Below are positions 1-14,738 of a stretch of DNA of 64,000 nucleotides, in pieces (positions within the stretch are counted from its first letter, which is position 1; each line of letters opens with the position of its first letter). A program made the translations under genes and the position numbers. The stretch covers positions 43,881,469 through 43,945,468 of the forward strand of contig QVOM02000073.1 of NCBI GenBank assembly GCA_003586115.2. The letters are read 5' to 3'. Below the pieces are notes generated by a model. It was given only the letters and a program-made list of their open reading frames with translations, was not told where the DNA came from and did no database searches. The stretch is from Salvator merianae (taxonomy: Eukaryota; Chordata; Lepidosauria; Squamata; Teiidae).

Positions 1-106
1 ATTTTGTGCTGTATTTAAATTATGTTTTAATTGTTAGAGATTTTAAATTTTTGCTATTGTAACTCTGGGATTCTGAGATATAAATATTAAAAAATAAATT
101 AAAAAA
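1..106 (+). repeat. 3' tail of an L2-like LINE
   Basis: This AT-rich stretch has the layout of squamate L2-like LINE 3' ends: a T-rich run, 'TTGTAACTCTGGGATTCTGAGATATAAAT', then an A-rich AAATAAATT end. Similar tails recur at 4490-4605, 5370-5520, 53780-53955 and, inverted, at 15363-15480 and 53235-53350. Family assignment is from memory of reptile repeats and is only moderately certain. Confidence 0.45.
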
Positions 107-830
107 GAGCACTGCCAAGTCCCAGGGATACTAGCAGGATGTACAAGAGTGTACATCATAAGTAAGAATCCAGCCAGGGAAGCAGTTGGACCATTAGGTG
201 ACAATAGACAGAAAGAGGACGCAGAGATTGTAGAGAGGCTAAATTAATTATTTGCCTCTTTTTTTACTGAGAAGACAGAGGGCATATGCCTGCAACTGAG
301 CCAATATTTTTAGGGAGGGAAGAATTAAATTGGATAGAAGTAACCAGGGAGGAGATCCTTGTATGTCTTAATAAACTATATCCTAACAAATCACCGAGAC
401 CAGATGGCATTCATCCAAGAGAACTCAAATGTGAAATTGCTGAGCTTCTAGTTAAAATATATCATCTTTCCCCAAGATCAAGATCTGTGTTTAAAGACTG
501 GAGGTGGTAACAAATGTAACACCTATCTTTAAAAAGAGATCCAAGGGTGATCCAGGTAATTACAGATCTAGTCAGTTTAACGTCAGTTCCAGGTAGTGAT
601 GGAAACTATCATTAAAGATAAAATTAGTATGCATATAGAGCAGCAAGCACTGCTGAATGGGAAAAGAAAATCAGGCCTTACTAATTTGTTAGATTATATG
701 AGAGTGTTAATAAACACATGGATAAAAGTGATCCAGTTGACTTTGTCTATTTGGACTTTCAGAAGGCTTTTCACAATCTTCCTTATCAAAGCTCATGAAG
801 AAACTCATCAGTCATGGAATATGTACTGAT
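107..830 (+). mobile_element. CR1 LINE fragment, N-terminal RT part
   Basis: This is a broken piece of CR1 ORF2. The frame at 286-510 encodes the start of the reverse transcriptase domain, with 'CLNKLYPNKS' and 'PDGIHPREL', and the frame at 596-829 continues it with a 'METIIKDKI' motif. Both match the intact copy at 20492-21178 almost word for word, so the two belong to one subfamily. Frameshifts separate the pieces, and homology stops abruptly near 822, before the catalytic box. It is non-functional. Confidence 0.8.
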
Positions 831-1370
831 GCACTATGCACTGACATTGTTAGGACAGAAGATATGCTGGCTGGGATCATAACTATGCAGGGAGTGCAAT
901 AATAAAAATCAAGCTCAGCAGCTAGTTAATTCCTCTAGAAGGGCAAGTAAGTGCATAAGACTTGTATTAAATGCATGGCGCATGTAGTCCAGCTGTCTAT
1001 TCTCACAGTGGCCAACCGGCTGCACTAGAACCTGGTAGTAGCACACAAACATGTGGCTTGCCCTGTTTACAGTAATAATAAATTTTATTTATAGTCCGGG
1101 ACCAAAACTACTGTGCTTACACTCTCCTGGCAGTTGCTCCCCATCCCGTTGCTTCCTGTCTCCCTAGGGAAAGGTAGGGCTCACTTAGTAGATAGTTCCA
1201 CCTTATTCTTTGAAAGTGCCTTGAAGCATTTAAAAATATTTTTGTTCCTAATGTCTCTCAAGACAGAATACTTCTTTAAAAGGAATATCTAGGACAGATT
1301 CTAACCACCTTCCTAATACCAGTTATTAAAATTATGGTTATAGGGCTTAAAAACAGAAAACATGCATCTC
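831..1370. other. Unassigned intron sequence
   Basis: I see no exon, ORF of note or clear repeat here. The segment separates two CR1 insertions of opposite orientation. Confidence 0.5.
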
Positions 1371-4130
1371 ATAGAATCATAGAGTTGGAAGGGACCTCCA
1401 CGGTCATCGAATCCAAGCCCCTGCTCAATGCAGAATTCATTAAACCATCCCAGACAGATATCTATCCAGCCTCTCCTTGAAGACCTCCAGCAAAGGAGAG
1501 CCCATCACCTCCTGTGGTAACCTGTTCCAATGACTGATTGCCCTTACTATCAGAAAGTTTTTTCTAATATCTCGTCTGTATCTACTCCCTTGAAGTTTCA
1601 TCCCATTGTTTCTAGTCCTTCCTTCTTGTACACGTGAGAATAGCCCTTCAGATACTTGAGACTGTGACAGCCCTTCAGATGCTTGAAAACAGTCTTCTCT
1701 TCTGCAGGCTAAACATTCCTAGATCCTTTAACCCTTCCTCATAGGACATGGTTTGCACACCACTCACCATTTTGGTCACCCTTCTCTGAACTTGTTCCAG
1801 TTTGTTAATGTCTTTTTAAAATAGGGATGCCCAGAACTGGACACAATACTCCAGATGAGGTCTGACCAAGGTAGAGTAAAGAGAGATAATTACTTCTCGT
1901 GATCTAGACTCTATGCTCCTCTTGATACAGCCCAGGATGGTGTTTGCCTTTTTTGCAGCTGCATCACACTGTTGACTCATGTTTAATCTATGATCTACTA
2001 GTACACCCAGATCCTTTTCACATGTGCTGCTGCTCAGCGAGATTCCTCCCATTCTGTATTGGATATTGTCATTTTTCTTACCTAGATGTAAAACGTTGCA
2101 TTTCTCCCTGTTAAATGTCATTCTGTTAGTTTCAGCCCACTGTTCAGGCTTGTCCAGATCATTTTGAATCATCTCCTTCTCCTCCCTATTGTTAGCAACC
2201 CCTATTAGCTATGTGTCATCTGCAAATTTGATCAGCATCCCCTTGACCCCTTCGTCCAGATCATTTATGAAAATATTGAACAGCACCAGGCCCAAGACAG
2301 AGCCTTGTGGTACCCACTCGAAACATTCTTCCAATCGGATGTGAAGCCATTTATGACCATTCTTTGAGTACGATCACTAAGCCAGTTATGAATTCACCTA
2401 ACAGTTGTCCTGTCAATCCCATATTTGATCATTTTTCAATAAGTATGGTATGAGACACCTTGTCAAATGCTTTGCTAAAGTCAAGATATACTATGTCCAC
2501 GTCATTTCCTTGATCGATCCATCCAGTAATTTTGTCATAAAAGAAAATGAGATTAGTCTGGCATGACTTGTTTGTTATAAATTCATGTTGGCTCTGGTTA
2601 ATTACTTACGGTATTCTCATCCAAGTGCTCACATATATGCTGTTTAATAATTTGTTCAAGGATCTTGCCTGGTATTGACGTCAGACTCACAGACCTGTAG
2701 TTACCCAGGTCAGCCTTCTTCCCTTTTTTGAAGATAGGGACAACATTCACACTTCTCCTGTTCTCCATGAGTTCTCAAATATCACAGAGAGTGGTTCAGC
2801 AATTATATCCGCTAATTCCTTCAGCACCCTAGGATGTAATTCATCTGGGCCTGGAGACTTGAGTTCATTTAAGTTAGCTAAGTGTTCCCTCACCTTCTCC
2901 TTGTTCATACAGAGTCTTGATTCTCTTATTCCCTCACCAGCACAGTGAAGGCCAACTGTTGTATCATTTCCTTTCTGAGAGAAAATGGATACAAAATAGG
3001 AGTTCAGAAGTTCTGCCTTCTCAATGTCATTTTTCACCAAATCACCCTTCTCATCTTGTAAAGGTCCTATAACTTCTTTGACTTTTCTTTTGCTTCTGAC
3101 ATACCCCCAAAACCCTTTTTTATTGTTTTTGGCCTCTCTTGCAATCCTCAATTCATTTTTAGCTTTAGCCTTTCTGACACTTATCCTGCAGTTCCTGCAG
3201 ACTGCATTATATTCTTCTTTTGATATATCCCCCTCCTTCAATGTTTTAAACATTTCTTTTTTTTCTTTTTAGCAAGTCATTAAGTTCAGGGTTCATTCAC
3301 CCTAGTCTCTTTAGATGCTTGCCATTCTTTCTTCTTTTAGGAATTGTTAAAGATTGTGCCTCTAGAATCTCCTTTCTCAAAATTTCCCATCCTTCCTGGA
3401 CATTTCTGTCCTTTAAGACATCCAGCCAGTGGATCCTTCCTACCCTCCTTCTGAGTCCATCAAAATCTGCTCTTCTGAAATCCAACCTTGAAGTCTGAGT
3501 CCTCTCAGATCTTCCTCCTTTTGTTATCCAAAAATCAATGATAGCATGGTCACTGCCTCCCAAGGTCCCAGTCACCCTTACTTTGTCAACCATTTCCTCC
3601 CTGTTGGTAAGAATTAGGTCCAAGATAGCAGACCCCCTTGTTTTTTCCTCCATCTTTTGTAAGATGAAATTATCTGCAAGAGAAGATAAGAATTTATTGG
3701 ACCAGTGACTTTTGCCTGAGAGAGAGTCCCAACAAATGTCCAGATAGTTAAAATCTCCCATAATTGCTAGGTCGTGTTTCCCTGAGAGCTTAGCCATCTG
3801 ATGTATAAATAGTTCATCCATATCTTCTGTTTGTCCAAGGGGTCTATAATAAACTCCTACAACAGTATCCTTTGTGTTGCTCTCTCTCCTTGTATTTTCA
3901 CCCAAATGGTTTCTATAGGGCTTCCATTATCTGGAAGATAGATCTCTGTGGTGGTATATGCTTTCCTTACGTACAATGCAACACATCCTCCCTTTTTATT
4001 AAGCCTGGGTTTTTTAATTAAGTTGTAGCCTTCGAGCTCTGTGTTCCAATCGTGTATCATCTCACCAAGTTTCAGTTATGCCTATGACGTCATATTTATT
4101 TTCCTGTGCTAGGATTTCCAGTTCTCCTTT
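1371..4130 (-). mobile_element. Near-complete CR1 LINE ORF2, decayed
   Basis: Read on the - strand, this is a CR1 non-LTR retrotransposon of about 2.8 kb. The endonuclease lies at 4130-3297, with 'YDVIGITETW', 'GVYYRP', the catalytic 'MGDFN' and the 'GGSDHAI' motif. The reverse transcriptase begins at 3253-2747 ('SPGPDELHPRVLKEL'), and the catalytic FADDT box is readable at 2226-2212. The C-terminal ORF2 part (2172-1816) contains 'RMTFNREKCNVLHLG', and the 3' end near 1371 is the 'TCATAGAATCATAGAGTTGG' signature of this subfamily. Stops and frameshifts divide the ORF, so it is dead. ORF1 and the 5' end are missing, as is usual for 5'-truncated CR1. The 3' end matches the copy at 23342-23962. 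Confidence 0.9.
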
Positions 4131-4489
4131 GATGTGTTACTTCCTGCTTTAGGAATAGAATGGGGAGGAAGGAGAAAACCAATTAGAGTTAACTAACTTG
4201 AGGCCTTCTTGATATTGCTGGAATTCAGCTTCCCTTTCATCCCTTATGAAATTCAGCTTCCCTTTCATCAGCCAAGTGCTTGATGGTTATGGGACTTGGT
4301 TTCCATCAGCATCTGGTAAGCAACAAGTTAGCTAGCTTGAACTAGATTTTTTTAATGTAGAGTGTTAAGATTTATGTATTTTTTAAAACACATCTAAACT
4401 CTGATATATAAAATACATGTGTTCTTAAAATGTGAAATATTTGGTTGGTGAAGATGCACCTCTTTATCTGGTTCTTTGACCCAAAAGGC

Positions 4490-4605
4490 ACCTTTCCTCC
4501 TCCTCTGTGTATTGTTTTTTAGTATTTTAATTGTTGTAACCTTCCCTGAAACCTTAGAATCTAGGATGGAATTTAAATGTAAATAATAAATAAAACCTTG
4601 TAATA
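4490..4605 (+). repeat. 3' tail of an L2-like LINE
   Basis: The pattern 'TTTAATTGTTGTAACCTTCCCTGA ... GATGGAATTTAAATGTAAATAATAAATAAAA' is that of an L2-like 3' end. It lies about 95 bp upstream of an NR3C1 exon. Confidence 0.45.
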
Positions 4606-4700
4606 GGTAAGTTTGGGTTATCAGAAAAAGAAGCTGTACATTCTTTATGCCTTCCGCAGTTTCCTTTCTTCACTTTGTCTTCTCTTTTTTATTCACATAG

Positions 4701-4864
4701 TCCTGGAATGAGATCTGATGTAAGCACTTCACCATCTACCTCATCAACAACTACGGGACCACCTCCCAAGCTCTGCCTTGTTTGCTCAGATGAGGCTTCT
4801 GGGTGTCATTATGGTGTTCTGACTTGTGGCAGCTGCAAAGTATTTTTCAAAAGAGCTGTGGAAG
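4701..4864 (+). CDS. NR3C1: Glucocorticoid receptor, exon encoding zinc finger 1 (human exon 3)
   Basis: This 164-bp internal exon encodes the end of the N-terminal region and the first zinc finger of the nuclear receptor DNA-binding domain. Its first base completes a codon from the missing upstream exon. The acceptor is 'TTTTTTATTCACATAG' and the donor is 'GAAG|GTATGA'. The protein contains '[20 protein letters not shown]', giving four zinc-binding cysteines in C-x2-C-x13-C-x2-C spacing, then the P-box 'CGSCKVFF' that reads the GGTACAnnnTGTTCT-type response element. 'CLVCSDEA' and 'YGVLTC' mark it as GR; the mineralocorticoid receptor has CLVCGDEA and YGVVTC. The human exon is 167 bp, so one codon is missing here in the serine/threonine-rich stretch before the finger. 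Confidence 0.97.
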
Positions 4865-4901
4865 GTATGATATAACAATATTTAAAACATATGCACGAGC
4901 G

Positions 4902-4922
4902 CACACACACACACACACACAC
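4902..4922. repeat. (CA)n microsatellite
   Basis: A run of about ten CA units starts 37 bp inside intron 3, just after the exon donor. Confidence 0.9.
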
Positions 4923-5369
4923 CCCTCAGGCATTAATTATTAAATCATACTTTTGTTTTTCAGTAACCTTCATTTTGAATAAGCAACTTTGGTATGGCAA
5001 AAAGGAGAAAATAAGAAGAGTGGGGACAGGGCATACTCACACCAAATTTTTTCTTTATTCTAGTTGTTCCTCAGTGGATGGGAGGGTGAATTTATGAAGC
5101 AGGAACCACTGATGCTTGTGGAGCCCCTGTGCATTAAATAGAGATACGTAATGTGCCTGTGTGTAAAATAAGAATGACTGAATGGCACTAACAAGGCTTA
5201 TCTAATTGTATTTATAAGCTGTTGTTTGACTCATCTTTTTTCACCTAAAGATAAAAGAAAAAAAAATCTAGGTACAATTTCTTCTGATAATCACAACTCA
5301 GCACTCTAATACATTTCCAACCTTTTAAATGTTGAAATCTTATGTACCATACATCTTCATCAAGATTTT

Positions 5370-5520
5370 TGATGTTTAGCTTCCTGGGAGGGTGGGAAGG
5401 TTATGTTTTAAATATGTTTTTAAGAGTGCTTTGTATATTCTATATTTTTCTTGTTGTGATATACCCTGGGACCTTTTGGTGGAGAGCGGGATATAAATTC
5501 TTAAATAAATACATAAAATA
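5370..5520 (+). repeat. 3' tail of an L2-like LINE
   Basis: The text 'GATATACCCTGGGACCTTTTGGTGGAGAGCGGGATATAAATTCTTAAATAAATA' has the same layout as 53880-53950, so these are two copies of one LINE 3' end. Confidence 0.55.
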
Positions 5521-8500
5521 TTCACAAAGCACAAGTGCAAGGGGGGAATGATATCATTTTAGACTTAGTTGTTGATAGACTGTACTGACAGGCAACCTGA
5601 AGAGGCCCAGGGGTGCAACAGTCAAACACCATGGATGTTCATCACTGAATAGCACTCTGAGGGCAACTCAGTGCTTCCCACAGTGTGGGATAAAGAGCTC
5701 TGAGGATAACTGCTGCTGTCAGGCTCTCTTGCTACCACTATGTAAATACAGGGCAGATGCTTTTCGGAGGCATCACGCCAGAAAAGGCCCACTTCTAGTT
5801 CCTTTTCTGGTGTGATGGATGCCAGTGTCATTTGGAGTTGACAACTCAGCTCCAAAGCTATCAGCTTCAAAAAGGATGAGGGACAAATCACAGGGTAAGT
5901 GAATATTACATGCACTTTTCTTGAGGTAGCATCAAGGACTTCTTTGAAGCACCTGATGCCGCTGAGTTGTGGATGATGCCTTAATTACTACAATTTCTGT
6001 ACCAAATATGTGTACCAAATAGGTGGATCAAAGGAAATTTCCATTATTTCTTCATTTTTTCTTAAAATAGAGAAACCAATAGAATTTGAGATTGCTGCAC
6101 ATATGAGCATGTCCTGCTTTGATGGCTAGGAAAGCCTCTTCCAACATTCCATTGCTCTTTCTGTTGTTATGAATTTAGGTGGTTCTATAGGAATAATTGA
6201 TCTAGACTCAAAATGAATTTTCAGGTTGTTTGAGTTCTGCTAGGAAGTAAAAGGCTGTCTCCACAAAGAGCTGTGGAGATTTCTAAAGTATCAAACACTG
6301 CCAGCACGCTTCCAGTTCTCATCTGGGCTCAGTCATCATCTGTGTCCCTGTGTTTCCTTGTGAAACAGCTAGACAAGTGTGTGAGTTTGACCTTTAGCAG
6401 CCTCTTTTGACAAAAGGAAATAGATTGGACATCATCTGAAGTTTTGATAGGTACCGCTGGCTGCTGGACTTGTGAGGGCTCTGACTCATACATCAGTGGA
6501 TGCTCTAGATCATTTGTTGTTGTTGGCAATTCCTTAGCTAGAGTGTCATTAGCAGGGCTGTGGGAATTAAAGTCCCCTGCTTCTTCCTTAGTGAGTCTCA
6601 GACCGGGCCATGACAATAATGCACCTTTCCTTCAAGAATAGCAGTTTATCATTACTGCTACTTTTTTTGAGTTGACAGCTAGTGGTAGTCTTCCCGCCCA
6701 GCAGTTCATGAAGAGAAACCAGCATACACTGGAAAAGGATCTGTTCAGGAAACAGTAACAGGTCTACAGTTCAAGGAAGCAATTTTTGTATATGAAGGTA
6801 TAGTTCATAGTAGACGTTTAGATGACATACTGAAAATCAATCTCATAAAGTGGGTAGATAAAAACTGAAGGGAAATTCTTGGATTGGCATCTCCTGACTA
6901 GCAGTTGAATGCAGAAACTATCACAATTGTTAACACACGCATTTCCTGATTATAAAGTAGTGTACTATATGAGCCTCTATAATACTACTTAGTTAAACTG
7001 ATGTTTTATATTCCTTTTTTCTTTTTCAGTGTAAACTTTAGGGGATTTACTTTGCAACTTAAGGAAGTGCACTTAGTGGGGATTGCTAATAGTTTCATAA
7101 CTTCTTGACAGATTTTGCTTTGTGATGGATAGGGGTTCTTAATTTGGAGAGAAAAGCAGAATTAATTATAGTGTTCTGTATATCAAGTTGGCAGTATTGC
7201 ACACACATTGCAATTCTGTGTTAGTTTGGACTTGCATGAATAATAGGGAGCTGCTATTACAGTGCATGCTTTCAGTGTCAAGTAGATACTTAGATTATTC
7301 AAGTTTTGTGGTATATGTGTGATTTCTTTTGTTCGTTTATATGACTTTTTCAGTTATGATCCTTGCCTTAATAGCCTGATTGTCCTAAAATTAGTTTAGG
7401 CTGATGACCCCTAAATCTTGTCTTGTGCCACATCATGGTCAAGGTTCATGCTGGAATTAGCCCTTTACCAGATTCCTTTATATTTTTCACAGTTCAGTGT
7501 ACAGTGTACTATCCTTGATTTCTCTTTAGTCTTTTTAAAAAGATTATTCTGGCTACTTAGATAAATGACTAAAATGTTCGTAGAGACAGCAATGGTTTCG
7601 TTTCCCCATTTAATTCTTCTTGAGAGCAACATCCCTATACCTACTGCCCCAGGGATGTTTAAGGCTTTTACTACATGTAGTGGAATGAAGTCCTTGACTT
7701 ATCCAGAAATTCTTCCACGGAACAGATGGACTAAATGATCTTCAAGATTCCTTCCACCTGTAGTTCTGTAATCTACACATCTTTAAATTTTCTTTTAGAA
7801 ACAAACCAGTGAAAGAACCCTTGAATAATCTTTTAATATTTACTAAGTATTGTAAAAAGAAACCCTTCCAAGTTTCTTCCATCTTTTTATTTTTTCTTAT
7901 TAAAAAAATAGTTAAGTATCTTTTTCAAGAAAGAGCTAGAGAAGTGGATGAACATCAGTTTTGGTGCCATGCAGAATATGAAGTGTAATGACTGGAATTA
8001 CAGTTGTGTGCCTTTAAAGTCTCTTGGCAATTTTTTTAAGAGTAACATTGTCTTTGCAGACTGTTTTTCATTGCATTGATGGCTAGCTTATGCTTGAATT
8101 TAAATGTGCTAATGAAAACAATTAGTGTTATATTTTCATACAAGGTGAGGTATATTTTTTCAGAAGCTTTTGGAAATCCAGACAGCCAGGCAACCTTAGC
8201 ATAATATGAAGGAACATATGACTCTAAAAACCAATTGGCCTGTTAACCAATTTAAGAACAGGCTAAAATCATATATTTTTTAAAACATCTTTGAAGTTGT
8301 TCGGGAGCAAAGGAACTTTTTTGTACTTTCAAAACTTTATGTTCCATCTGCTTTCATGGGAATAGTCTCACTATACCTTCAGAGTTGGGAAGCTAGCTGG
8401 TCTTTTGCCAGAAGGCAGTGCTATACTTTGCAAACAGAATAGGGAAAGGTAAAAATGCAAGCAAATCGATTATTATAATGTTCAGCAAGACTTGCTTTAT

Positions 8501-8783
8501 AGCCTTTTGTAAATTTCTGAAGTTTCAGAGTATATTTTGTTATTGTTGTTGCCTTACAACATACAATACACATCAAGGCTCCAAAACATTGCCATTTATT
8601 CTTGTCTTTGTCTGATAAATAAGAAGAACTTGAGTCTTCTTCCTAGAAGTAAAATGGTTGGAAATGATTCTAGTCTCAGTTTCCAAATAAGATTCTTCAC
8701 TTGCTGGTCATGTGTCTAGAGTCAAAATAAGTTTGATACCTCTCTTCTCAAATTCCAGGTTAGTAGCATACCCGTGCTCTAGA
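5521..8783. other. Unassigned intron 3 sequence
   Basis: This is AT-rich intron DNA. Short open frames (for example 6329-6616 on the - strand) show no family motif and overlap frames on the other strand. No clear repeat is recognised. Confidence 0.5.
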
Positions 8784-9873
8784 CTTCTGACTAGGGATGT
8801 GCACGAAATTTCGAAGCAACGAAATTTCGTACGAATTTCGTTGCTTCGCAACATTCGCATCGAATGCGAAGTGCCCTCTCTATCGCGAAAGCGAATAGCG
8901 AAAGTCACGGCGATTTTCGTCAATTTTCGTGACCTTCACTACTCACCGCGAACGGCTATTTTTCATCTTTTTTCGCTGCGAAAACTGCGAAGCAACGAAG
9001 CTCGGTAGCTTCGTAGCCTCAAGTCTCTGCCTCTAGAGGTGGAAATTGTAATGCATCACATTAGGAAAGACGGTATTTTTTTAACTCTTCGCCTGCCTCG
9101 CAGCGATCGCACCGCATGAGGATGAGAAACTCAGATGGCTAAGAGTTAATAAAACGTCTTTGATGGTGGTATATAGTTCTGCTTTTTGAAACGGAGGGCA
9201 AGACAAGGCGTCATTTTGCTGCTGCTCGGAAGTAGGGAGTTATTTCATCCTGCGGCTGCCGCCAGTCTTCTAAATTACGCGCTGAGCTGAAGGCAATTGC
9301 TTCGTGCGTCGCTGACTAAGCCTGCCCGCCTCGTAGGCGAGGTAATAATTTCTGTGCCCCAAACGATCGGCACGGACGGCAGACAGCAACGAGTCGCGCC
9401 GATAAGTTAAAGGGACAGAAGTTAGCGTGCGTGCGCGCACAGACATGAGCGTCGAAAAGGCATCGAAACTGACAAAAAATCAAAGCGAAAAAAAATTCCT
9501 TCGCTTGCTTTCGCTTGCTTTCGAGCTGCAGTGAGGAACCCCAAACGTACCTTCGTTGCTTTGAATCCTGCTACAAACCGGCCGCCGGTAAAAAGTAAGC
9601 TCCGTGCAATTTTTACTTTTAACGAAGCAACTCCTTAAATTAGCAACGTGGACGGTCAAATATAGAAGGGAGAGGGCAGGGGGATATGCGGTGTTTGTTT
9701 TTCGCTACTTATTTCATTGATTTTCCACTTCCGGTTTTCGAAAATTTTCGCTGCGAAAACGAAAATCGCCATTTTCGCGACTTCCGTTTTCATGCGAAAA
9801 TGAAGCAACGAAGTTTCGATGCATTGCGAAACGAACAGAGAAAATTCATTTCGTGCACATCCCTACTTCTGAC
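8784..9873. mobile_element. Non-autonomous hAT DNA transposon with 8-bp TSD
   Basis: The element runs from 8792 to 9865 (1074 bp). Its termini are inverted repeats: the left end reads TAGGGATGTGCACGAAAT and the reverse complement of the right end reads the same. It is flanked by identical 8-bp direct repeats CTTCTGAC at 8784-8791 and 9866-9873. An 8-bp duplication and TAGGG/CAGGG termini are the hallmarks of hAT transposons. The interior is strikingly CpG-rich, with many TTCG/CGAA repeats, unlike the AT-rich intron around it. It has no long open frame, so a transposase must have come from elsewhere. The perfect duplication suggests a fairly recent insertion. Confidence 0.88.
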
Positions 9874-12102
9874 CACTGTTAAAAGAGTGAAAAGATAAAA
9901 GCCAAGTTTAGAATTTTACAATAATGATAATTACTGGTTGGATCCAGTATTGAGTGAATAGACCTCTATTCGTGGAATGGGGCTGTCCTTCCTCTATTTT
10001 TCTCGCCCATTTGGTCTTCGATGTGTCCCCAAATCTGCTGTGGAGTTTGGAAAACAATTTTAGATTTGAAAAGCATGAAAAAGATACCAGCAGAAAGAAG
10101 GGGAAAGGAAAATCCTATTGGGCAAGACATCACAGAAGCAGAGACATGATGTTACACAAATAATGATTTAAAAAGCTTTATTCTGTAAAATATTAAAAAG
10201 CTTTCCTAGGATGGGATAACAGCTCTGTCATTCTGTGTGTGAATGAGACAGGGGAAAAACAGTTGATGTGCTACTAAAGCACTCAAAAAAGCCAATTTGC
10301 AACACAAAGATTTTATGGTTACTTTAGAAATGATTCCTTTTTGTTGATTCATAAATCTATTTAATTTAACCTTTACAAAACTACTACATGAAATTGAAGA
10401 TTGTTGTTCTTCCAAGTTGTGCTGTAGACTAAATTTCCTCCTTTCAGCTGGAGTGGGGGAAGATGGCTCCTGAATGTTATTCACAGCTTTGTGTTTAAGG
10501 AATGAATGCACAGGGGACAGACTCTTATGATAACATTTGGGGTCATAATTTGTGGATTGCTACTAAGTATATTATTATACTTAGTTTATTATTATCTCCA
10601 ATTGTTCTTGCTGGTTAATGTTGCTACATAATTCATCATGGTAAAAAATCTGTGCTTTAAAAGTTATTGTTGTGTTTACTTTGGTTCTACTTATACTTGG
10701 ATCTATCGTTCCATAAAAATTCCAAAGAAGATGTAGCATGCTTTCTTCACAGTCTCCAAAACCCAAATAGTTTCTTCCTTTTTATAAAAGAAAAAAGTTG
10801 TAAAAGTAGCCTAAATATCCTAAAGCTGGAGTTCAAAGTGAAATTCCTGAAACTAGTTTTGCTGACGGTTTGTTCTAGTTTTCCAGTCCCTTGCAAGTGA
10901 AAAGAAATGCAGTGAATACTAATTCTATTCCAGGAAAAACTACTGATATAAATCTTAAAGCAAGTAATTCCATGATGGATTTTTTTTTCTTTTCTCATTC
11001 TTTTTTGACTTGTATAAATTCCAGTTTAGAGAAAGTATTCGGCGCAGTAAAAATGATTGCCTGAAGGGGCATGTTTATAGCTATAGAATGAGAAAGTTTT
11101 TCTTAGTGTTTTGATGTAGATACTCAGCTTCTTTCTACCTGATCTGTCATCCTTTTTCAGATTCCACACAGGTTCTTATTGGTGTATTTGAGAGTATGCA
11201 AACTATTTCTGTCACTATCTTTGATCTCAGCTACCTTTCATTACTTCTGAAGGGTTGCTTAAATTACTCAAGTTACCTTAAATTAATCTTTATTGCTATC
11301 CATTTTTTTAAAAGCTGTAGGATCAGTACTAGGTATATGCAAGGAGTTCCCTCCCTCCATCCTAGTTGAACTCTAGTAGGTACAGAAGCTCAGTTAACGT
11401 GAAAATGGGGAATTCATTTTAATTCAGTCATCTGCAATAATTTATTGCTAACACTAGATGACAGGTTAGGTGTCCCCACTCTGATTTGGATCACTTTTAG
11501 CACCTTCTGGTGCCAGAAGAAACACTTGCTAATACTTGATTTTTATGTTTGTATTTTTTAAAGTGAATTCCTCATTTTCATTTCAGCTGAACTCCTCTGT
11601 CTACTAAAGATCAGTTTCTCATTAGGGTTTGGGGAAGGGATTGAATCTCTTCAATACATATCAGCTGTTCTAGCATATTTTAAATGTATGTAGAGTCAAA
11701 GTTTTCAATAAATTGGGGCTGTTGAGATGGTCATGTTTTATAACAGACTTCATTGCAAAGGTGATAGTTTAGTTTTTGCTTCACTTCTAAGGAAAATATT
11801 GGAGGTGGTTACTGTACCTGTATTAAGGGTTCTTAAAAGTGTTATCTTTCAGCCAGGTGGAATACGTAGCAAAGAAAAATGTTACCAGCTTTCCACTGTT
11901 GCCTGTTATCAAGAGAAAGAAGTACTCTCATTCTTCAAAATATCATCTCAGCTACATTTTGAGTTCATAATTATTGATTCCTTATTATATCACTACTAAA
12001 TTGTTCTGTTCCTTCTATAATAATAGCTTTTGTTATCATTTGACTTTTATTTTATTGGAATATTGTGCAATATTTTGAATATTTTTAAAATTCCCACGTG
12101 GC
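9874..12102. other. Unassigned intron 3 sequence
   Basis: I recognise no exon or repeat family. Short frames on both strands look like chance. Confidence 0.5.
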
Positions 12103-13848
<1,746 letters not shown>

Positions 13849-13891
13849 TTTTTCTTTTCTTTTCTTTTCTTTTCTTTTCTTTTCTTTTCTC
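13849..13891. repeat. (TTTTC)n microsatellite
   Basis: About eight TTTTC units lie in intron 4. Confidence 0.93.
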
Positions 13892-14738
13892 TTTCTGCTT
13901 TTTATTTTTATACATTGTTTTATTCAGTAGATACTAGGTAGAGGAAAGTCCATGCTTGAATAGTTTGACAGCTTCAATGGAAATTGGCATAAAGCAAAAT
14001 GTTGATCGCCTTCATCTGTCTGGCAGTCTGTTATTCAAAGAACGACTGTACTGATATCTAGCTAATGGCATTGATTTAGAATAATCTATTTATTTAAAAA
14101 TACATATATATTACTATCCAGTTTAAATTCCAGGGCAGTTGACAATAAAGTCAATGAACCAAAACAGTAAAATGCACCTAAACCATTGTCAAGGAAATTG
14201 GTCAAGGAAGTTTTCAGGATATGATACATAATACATGAAGGAAGCATAGCTACTATGGAAATATTAATACAAATATTCTTGAACAAAATGTATATTCCAT
14301 AGCTTAGTTACAACAGTAAATTGTTAGTGGGGAAATTTTCCATCACTGGTGCATCTATACAAGAAATAAAAATCCTATCTCACAGTGGTTCTTTGCTAGA
14401 AACATATTCATGAATGCACAGTTCCCCACTGTACAAGTGCTCTTGCTGATTAACAGCCAAGTTATACGGTCCCTTGTTCTTTCTTTCGGGTTTTTGTCTT
14501 TGTTACATCAAATACCATAGGAAGGCCTGCTGAGCTCTCATACCTTTATTAATCAAATCTATCTCCTTATCACTGGCTAGTTCCTACTCTTCACATTTAA
14601 TCCAAGCTCTTGTGTTCTTGCTCACACAAATCACCAATACGAATAGCAGTATTTTGAAAGAATTAAGAAATTCATGGTGTCAGCAGCACTTTTCTAGTTC
14701 TCAGTTTTAGCTGACATTCTTTTCTGTAAACTTTCTAG

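Noticed and set aside
3024..3272. 82-codon + strand frame
   Set aside because: Antisense shadow of the CR1 RT frame on the - strand.
8712..9008. 98-codon + strand frame and an overlapping - strand frame
   Set aside because: They lie across the left end of the hAT element; the CGAA/TTCG-rich sequence lacks stops by composition, and no transposase motif is present.
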